Shown: positions 44,487 through 48,643 of the stretch, in pieces
How the letters are laid out: the number at the start of each line of letters is the position of its first letter
Numbering within the stretch: position 1 is the first letter of the stretch
Assembly (NCBI RefSeq): GCF_014842915.1
Contig: NZ_JACYXI010000022.1
Coordinates: 1 to 48,643, forward strand
Source of the DNA: Roseibium litorale
Lineage (GTDB): Bacteria > Pseudomonadota > Alphaproteobacteria > Rhizobiales > Stappiaceae
Length of the DNA: 48,643 nucleotides
Direction: 5' to 3'
Notes under the pieces: generated by a model
Database searches by the model: none
What the model saw: the letters and a program-made list of their open reading frames with translations, nothing else
What the model was told of the DNA's origin: nothing
Translations under genes and position numbers: made by a program

Positions 44487-44637
44487 CGTCTCCCCCCTTG
44501 AGGGGGAGATGTCAGCGTAAGCTGACAGAGAGGGGTAAAGTTTCTGCAAGCTCAGTGACGCTGATGTGCTCCGAGGGGCTGAGTACCCCACTCTGTCTCC
44601 CGAAGGAGACATCTCCCCCTCAAGGGGGGAGAACGGG
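44487..44637. repeat. inverted-repeat element (MITE-like)
   Basis: Arms 44490-44513 and 44608-44631 are perfect 24-base inverted copies (core CCCCTTGAGGGGGAGATGTC), with weaker similarity continuing inward. Each arm is itself palindromic. About 150 bases in total, without coding capacity. Elements with these ends are scattered through many Rhizobiales genomes. It fills most of the gap 44420-44749, where I see no gene. Confidence 0.8.
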
Positions 44638-44749
44638 GTATGCCGCGCTGCTTTGATGTAAGGCCAAACGTTGTGCGAGGGGATCTCTTGGCTTTGAAAT
44701 GCCGGTTTTATTCTGAGATTCTCCTTCCCAAATCACATACGATCAGATC

Positions 44750-45604
44750 ATGACCTCCAGCTCTTACGACTACGCCCGCGAGATCGTCTATGCCCAGGAC
44801 CGGGACCGGTATCTGGCCGGGCTCTTTGCAGCTGAGGACGCCCGGAACGGGCTCTGGTCGCTTTATGCGTTCAATGCGGAGATTGCCCGGGTCCGGGATC
44901 TGATCCGCGACCCTCTGCCGGGCGAAGTGCGGCTGCAGTGGTGGCGGGACTTCCTGCAAGGCACGGAGCACGGGGATGCGGCTGCCAACCCGGTCGCCGA
45001 TGCGCTGGGGCAGACGATCCGCGCCTATAACCTGCCGGTCAAGGCCTTGACCGACATGATTGATGCCCGCGTCTTTGATCTTTACGACGACCCGATGCCC
45101 ACGCTTCATGATCTGGAGGGGTATTGCGGTGAAACCGTTTCAGCTCTGTTCCAGCTGGGGGCTCTTGTCCTGAACAAGGGGCAGGATGCAGGCACGGGAG
45201 AGGTGGCTGGCCATGCGGGCGTTGCCTTTGGTCTGTGCGGCCTGATGCGCGCATTGCCTTGGCACGCGGCCCGCGGACAGATGTATCTGCCCGCCGACCT
45301 TCTGGACCGGCATGGCGTTGACCGTCAAACAGTGCTCAAGGGCGAGGCCACGCCCGAGCTGAGGGCCGCTCTTGCAGAACTCCGTGGCCATGCCCGCCAT
45401 CACCTGGTCCGTGTGCGCCAGAAGCTCAAAGATGTGCCGCCGCAGGCCGCAGCCGTCTTTCTTCCGCTTGCCTTGGTAGAGCCGGTGCTGGCCCGGATGG
45501 ATGCCAAGGATTTCGATCCCCTGCGCGGATCTGCCGAGCTCTCCCAGCTCCGGCGCCAGTGGATTCTGTGGCGGGCTGCGCGCAAATCCGGTCCGAAACT
45601 CTGA
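44750..45604 (+). CDS. squalene/phytoene-synthase-like protein
   Basis: 284 residues of the squalene/phytoene synthase fold. The first Asp motif position reads ARVRDLIRDPLPGEVRLQWW and the second region DLEGYCGETVSALFQLG; the cluster YLPADLLDRHGV is typical. It lacks a full DDxxD motif at the first site. Sequence style and neighbours fit the NDUFAF6-like group rather than a carotenoid or hopanoid enzyme; no other terpenoid gene is nearby. No ribosome site is obvious before ATG 44750. Confidence 0.78.
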   Translation: MTSSSYDYAREIVYAQDRDRYLAGLFAAEDARNGLWSLYAFNAEIARVRDLIRDPLPGEVRLQWWRDFLQGTEHGDAAANPVADALGQTIRAYNLPVKALTDMIDARVFDLYDDPMPTLHDLEGYCGETVSALFQLGALVLNKGQDAGTGEVAGHAGVAFGLCGLMRALPWHAARGQMYLPADLLDRHGVDRQTVLKGEATPELRAALAELRGHARHHLVRVRQKLKDVPPQAAAVFLPLALVEPVLARMDAKDFDPLRGSAELSQLRRQWILWRAARKSGPKL

Positions 45605-45612
45605 ATTCTCAC

Positions 45613-45643
45613 AAAAAGACGGCCCCGGATAGAATCCGGAGCC
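45613..45643 (-). terminator. terminator of trmFO
   Basis: On the minus strand GGCTCCGGAT-TCT-ATCCGGGGCC is followed by GTCTTTTTG. It lies about 17 bases past the trmFO stop. Confidence 0.7.
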
Positions 45644-45659
45644 ACTGATTTGCTGATCG

Positions 45660-47063
45660 TCAATTACTCGGCTGAAGCGGGGCGATCCAGGTGGCGAAGT
45701 CTGCTTTGGCGCGTTCGGTCATGGCCAGCTTCTTGGCATTGGTCTTTTCCTTGCCCTTGAGCCGCTTGCCATCTGCTCCGGTTTTCGGTGCGTCGACGGG
45801 CGGAAACAGGCCGAAATTGACGTTCATCGGCTGGAATGACCGTGGGCCGCCTTCATCCTCGCGGGAAATATGCCCGCCGGTGATGTGGCCGATCAGGGCG
45901 CCCATGGCGGTCGTTTCCGGCGGGGTGACGATATCCCGGCCGAGCCGCTCCATGGCGGCAAAAATGCCGGTCATACAGCCGACGCTGGCCGATTCCACAT
46001 AGCCTTCGCAGCCGGTGATCTGGCCGGCGAAGCGCAGGCGCGGCTCGGCCTTCAGGCGCAAGGTGCCGTCCAGAACCTTGGGCGAGTTCAGGAAGGTGTT
46101 GCGGTGCAGGCCGCCGAGGCGGGCGAACTGGGCGTTTTCCAGTCCGGGGATCATCTTGAAGATCTCTGCCTGGGCGCCGTATTTCAGCTTCGTCTGGAAC
46201 CCGACCATATTGTAGAGCGTGCCGAGGGCATTGTCCTGGCGCAGCTGCACCACCGCATAGGCCTTGACCGTCGGGTTATGGGCGTTGGTCAGCCCCATGG
46301 GCTTCATCGGACCATGGCGCAGGGTCTCGCGTCCGCGGGCCGCCATCACTTCAATTGGCAGGCAGCCGTCGAAATAGGGCGTGTTTTCTTCCCATTCCTT
46401 GAAATCGGCCGTGTCACCTGCGATCAGCGCGTCGATGAAGGCGTCATACTGTTCCTTGTCGAGCGGGCAGTTGAGATAGTCCTTGCCGTTGCCGCCGGGG
46501 CCCACTTTGTCATAGCGGGACTGGAACCAGGCCTTGGAAAGGTCGACCGACTCGAAATGCACGATCGGCGCGATGGCGTCGAAGAAGGCCAGGGCATCCT
46601 CGCCGCAGCGGGCCAGAACGGCTTCCGAGAGAGCTGGAGAGGTCAGCGGGCCGGTGGCGACGATCACACTGTCCCACTCCGCCGGTGGCAGGCCTGCGAT
46701 CTCCTCGCGCTGGATCGTGATCAGCGGATGCTCTTCCAGAGCCTTTGTGACCGCATCGGAAAAGCCGTCCCGGTCCACCGCCAGCGCACTGCCGGCGGGC
46801 ACCTGATTGGCATCACCGCAAGCCATGATCAGCGAGCCGGCTTGGCGCAGCTCGTGATGCAAGAGACCAACGGCGTTGTGCTCGCTGTCATCGGAGCGGA
46901 AGGAGTTGGAGCAGACCAGCTCGGCCAGGCCTTCGCCCTTGTGGGCATCGGTTTTGCGGACGGGGCGCATCTCATGGAGCACCACGGGAATGCCGCGCCG
47001 GGCGATCTGCCAGGCAGCTTCGGAACCAGCCAGTCCGCCGCCGATCACGTGGATGGGGGTCAT
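45660..47063 (-). CDS. trmFO: folate-dependent tRNA U54 methyltransferase TrmFO
   Basis: 467 residues, FAD/NADPH enzyme that makes ribothymidine-54 in tRNA with methylene-THF. The FAD motif is [43 protein letters not shown] and [20 protein letters not shown] are family marks. ATG 47063 has AGGA upstream. It is convergent with the squalene-synthase-like gene. Confidence 0.94.
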   Translation of the reverse strand: MTPIHVIGGGLAGSEAAWQIARRGIPVVLHEMRPVRKTDAHKGEGLAELVCSNSFRSDDSEHNAVGLLHHELRQAGSLIMACGDANQVPAGSALAVDRDGFSDAVTKALEEHPLITIQREEIAGLPPAEWDSVIVATGPLTSPALSEAVLARCGEDALAFFDAIAPIVHFESVDLSKAWFQSRYDKVGPGGNGKDYLNCPLDKEQYDAFIDALIAGDTADFKEWEENTPYFDGCLPIEVMAARGRETLRHGPMKPMGLTNAHNPTVKAYAVVQLRQDNALGTLYNMVGFQTKLKYGAQAEIFKMIPGLENAQFARLGGLHRNTFLNSPKVLDGTLRLKAEPRLRFAGQITGCEGYVESASVGCMTGIFAAMERLGRDIVTPPETTAMGALIGHITGGHISREDEGGPRSFQPMNVNFGLFPPVDAPKTGADGKRLKGKEKTNAKKLAMTERAKADFATWIAPLQPSN

Positions 47064-47171
47064 GTCTTCGATCCTTTGGGATTGGGGGCCTACGGGCAGG
47101 CCTCAAACTTTTTGCCAAGGCGCGTCAGAAGCTGACGAACCAGCCGGGCTTTCAGGCGTTTGATTACAGTC

Positions 47172-47200
47172 TTGATTGGCAAGCTGCAATGCCGTGCTAC
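47172..47200 (+). promoter_or_regulatory. possible promoter of lipoprotein gene
   Basis: TTGATT (47172-47177), a 17-base spacer and TGCTAC (47195-47200). Transcription would start near 47208, before either candidate start codon. Confidence 0.35.
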
Positions 47201-47239
47201 ACAATTCCGTAAGGGCAATTGGGACTGGGGATTCGCCAG

Positions 47240-47887
47240 GTGAAATTTGGAAACCAGACTAGAGGTGCCACCGGCTTCGCAAGGGCGCTGCCGGCACTGG
47301 TTGTTGCTGCGCTTCTGGCGGGGTGTGCAGGACAGGCCGAGGGCGATGCGGGAGCCTGGTATGGCGCGCATAATGGCACCGCGCCCAAGGTGGACCGGAT
47401 CTATGTCTGTCACGGCTTCGGCTGCGCCTACAAGACGCCGGTGTCCTTTTCCGGAAAGGACCTCGCCCGTTTGAAATCCATCCTGAAGAAGGGCGCCGTG
47501 TCTCCGGCGGCGGAGCGCAAGGCAATTGCGGCGGCCGTGAGCTGGCAGGAGCGCCGTGCAGGCCCCATCGTAGGCTCCAGCAACGATATCGGCGGGCTGG
47601 ACATGCAGAATGCAGGTGTGCGCGGACAGATGGACTGCATCGATGAATCGACCAACACCAACAGCCTGCTGCTTTTCGCGCAGCGTCACGGCTATCTGAA
47701 ACACCACACGGTGTCCTCGCCCGTGGCACGGGGCTTCTTCCTGGATGGCCGGTATCCGCATGCCTCTGCGACGGTCAGGGAAAAGGGGAACGGAGCAGTC
47801 TATGCGATTGATTCCTGGCCGACCAGCAACGGGGAACTGCCGGTGATTTCACCGCTGGACGTGTGGATGGCCCGGCAATCCGGTTAG
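47240..47887 (+). CDS. hypothetical lipoprotein
   Basis: About 215 residues from the GTG at 47240 (a TTG at 47219 is also possible). The signal ends ALLAGC, a lipobox. The mature part is conserved-looking but of no family I can name: VDRIYVCHGFGCAYKTPV, then MDCIDESTNTNSLLLFAQ and GRYPHASATVREKGNGAVYA. Four Cys (besides the lipid Cys) may pair. It is divergent from trmFO and followed by a terminator. Confidence 0.7.
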   Translation: MKFGNQTRGATGFARALPALVVAALLAGCAGQAEGDAGAWYGAHNGTAPKVDRIYVCHGFGCAYKTPVSFSGKDLARLKSILKKGAVSPAAERKAIAAAVSWQERRAGPIVGSSNDIGGLDMQNAGVRGQMDCIDESTNTNSLLLFAQRHGYLKHHTVSSPVARGFFLDGRYPHASATVREKGNGAVYAIDSWPTSNGELPVISPLDVWMARQSG

Positions 47888-47940
47888 GCAGAACGTTGTG
47901 GCAAAGAGCACGGTCTGCCAGTCATAGAAAAGGTCAAAGA

Positions 47941-47978
47941 AAAGCCCGCCGGGGGAGGAAACCGGCGGGCATTTTTGC
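47941..47978. terminator. bidirectional terminator 1
   Basis: AAGCCCGCCGG and CCGGCGGGC stems with a GGGAGGAAA-type loop and T-runs on both strands. It ends the lipoprotein gene (plus) and the DUF1127 gene (minus). A close relative lies at 48402-48442. Confidence 0.8.
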
Positions 47979-48047
47979 GTCCGCTGTAGCGGCGCTTCAC
48001 ACGGCTTTCGGGAGGAGGAGCGCCGTCTGAACTTTAAAATCTGTCAT

Positions 48048-48197
48048 TTAGCGGGTTGCGGACCGTGCCACGGACACGATGTCCGCGCGGCTGATGCCGA
48101 GGTCGGAGAGCTCACGGTTGGAGAGCTGGGACAGCTCGTCGTAGGTGTTCCGGAAACGCTTCCAGCTCTGGTACTTGCGGGCGACATTGTTGAACAT
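48048..48197 (-). CDS. DUF1127 small protein
   Basis: 49 residues, below usual ORF cut-offs. It reads MFNNVARKYQSWKRFRNTYD, then ELSQLSNRELSDLGISRADI and a short Arg-rich end. The L-S-x-R-E-L-x-D-L-G-I-x-R-x-D-I core is the DUF1127 (YjiS-like) signature. Short DUF1127 proteins can act on RNA, phosphate or carbon metabolism in other alphaproteobacteria. AAGAAGG lies about six bases before the ATG. The overlapping 72-codon frame on the same strand (48044-48262) is shadow. Confidence 0.85.
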   Translation of the reverse strand: MFNNVARKYQSWKRFRNTYDELSQLSNRELSDLGISRADIVSVARSATR

Positions 48198-48398
48198 GAT
48201 AGGCCTTCTTTCTCTCTCTGTGGCCTAGAGCGCCGCGGATCGGCGTCAGGCCCGTTCGTCATTTGATAATCAGAAGATAGGCCTATCGGATTGCCTTAGG
48301 TAGAGGCCAAACCGCACGTCTGATCTGCTGAAAATGCAGACCTTTGCTCAGTCTATGCTTTGGAGGTCTGCCGCTTTATTTTGTTGAACTGTTGCGGA
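48198..48398 (-). other. upstream region of the DUF1127 gene
   Basis: Holds the presumed promoter. A 12-base palindrome GATAGGCCTATC lies at 48276-48287, and AGGCCTATC recurs directly before the start codon. No other gene seen. Confidence 0.35.
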
Positions 48399-48401
48399 CA
48401 A

Positions 48402-48442
48402 AAGAAAAGCCCGCCGGAGGGAGGAAGCCGGCGGGCTTGTTT
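48402..48442. terminator. bidirectional terminator 2
   Basis: AAGCCCGCCGG and CCGGCGGGCTT stems around AGGGAGGAAG; near copy of the terminator at 47941-47978 including flanking AAGAAAAG. Confidence 0.75.
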
Positions 48443-48532
48443 GCTTCTGCTTTTGCGAAGCGCCGGATTGGCCGTGGGAGGAGACCGGCCGTCCGGGAAG
48501 GAACTCAGTGCTGACCTTAGAGCGTGTCGCGT

Positions 48533-48643
48533 TTAATCACTTTGATATCCCGCCGCTTTGAGGAAGTTGTAGCACTCCTCCTCGGGGAAGAGATTGCAGA
48601 CGTGCCCGACGGCATTCCACAGGTCTTCATAGGTTCTGGCGGC
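48533..48643 (-). mobile_element. IS630-family transposase, C-terminal end (partial)
   Basis: The minus strand reads ARTYEDLWNAVGHVCNLFPE, then EECYNFLKAAGYQSD and a stop. This matches the C-terminus of IS630-family DDE transposases. The gene is cut by the window edge; only 36 codons and the stop are seen. The element end is probably in AGAGCGTGTCGCGTTT just below 48535, next to a TA (48518-48519), the usual IS630 target. Confidence 0.75.

Noticed and set aside
44444..44656. 70-codon frame in the inverted-repeat element
   Set aside because: Made of the repeat sequence itself.

Overview
The window reads as a chromosomal segment of a GC-rich alphaproteobacterium of the Rhizobiales (Hyphomicrobiales) type, perhaps Stappiaceae-like. 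The placement rests on gene content and order: a suf operon with two cysteine desulfurases and an Irr-type site; the run erpA/dgt-argS-SPOR-nagZ-scpAB-tatABC-serS-surE-pcm-LysM/M23; then yajC-secD-secF-Mth938-squalene/phytoene-synthase-like-trmFO; an ExoR-like Sel1 protein; DUF1127; and an IS630 end. Genus is not claimed. No rRNA, tRNA or CRISPR array was seen.

Layout. 1-2000: an outer-membrane beta-barrel gene and an alpha/beta hydrolase, both on the minus strand, with terminators and a long palindromic repeat. 2040-12112: the plus-strand suf (Fe-S cluster assembly) operon, running cysteine desulfurase, sufB, [inserted block], sufC, sufD, GST, sufS, sufT, sufA, tenA. 12168-18539: minus-strand GGDEF protein, RhlE-type helicase, sulfotransferase-like protein and ParE. 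18540-19287: no gene. 19288-21848: ExoR-like regulator facing a minus-strand group (secreted Cys-rich protein, exonuclease III, ErpA). 21928-39841: the long plus-strand housekeeping run from dgt to a LysM/M23 lipoprotein, interrupted at 27692-29764 by a tetR/membrane-protein/esterase cassette. 39940-44419: DUF815 ATPase, then yajC-secDF-Mth938. 44420-47887: a long inverted-repeat element, a squalene/phytoene-synthase-like gene, trmFO and a lipoprotein. 47888-48643: a 49-residue DUF1127 gene between two similar terminators, then the 3' end of an IS630-family transposase cut by the window edge.

How the genes fit together. The suf genes encode sulfur mobilisation (two desulfurases), the SufBCD scaffold, SufT maturation and A-type carriers (SufA here, ErpA elsewhere). 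Tat and Sec export components sit next to cell-envelope genes (NagZ, SPOR, an NlpD-like LytM protein). Mth938 and the squalene-synthase-like protein resemble the mitochondrial complex I assembly factors NDUFAF3 and NDUFAF6.

The most unusual region is 5046-5917, between sufB and sufC. A small GIY-YIG nuclease gene is bounded by inverted palindromic repeats. It is followed by a copy of the last 21 codons of sufB and a second, internally deleted repeat-bounded unit that keeps only the last 28 codons of the GIY-YIG gene. The whole block is flanked by a 12-base direct repeat whose right copy spans the start of an AT-rich orphan ORF. This looks like a mobile nuclease/palindrome system with full and deleted forms.
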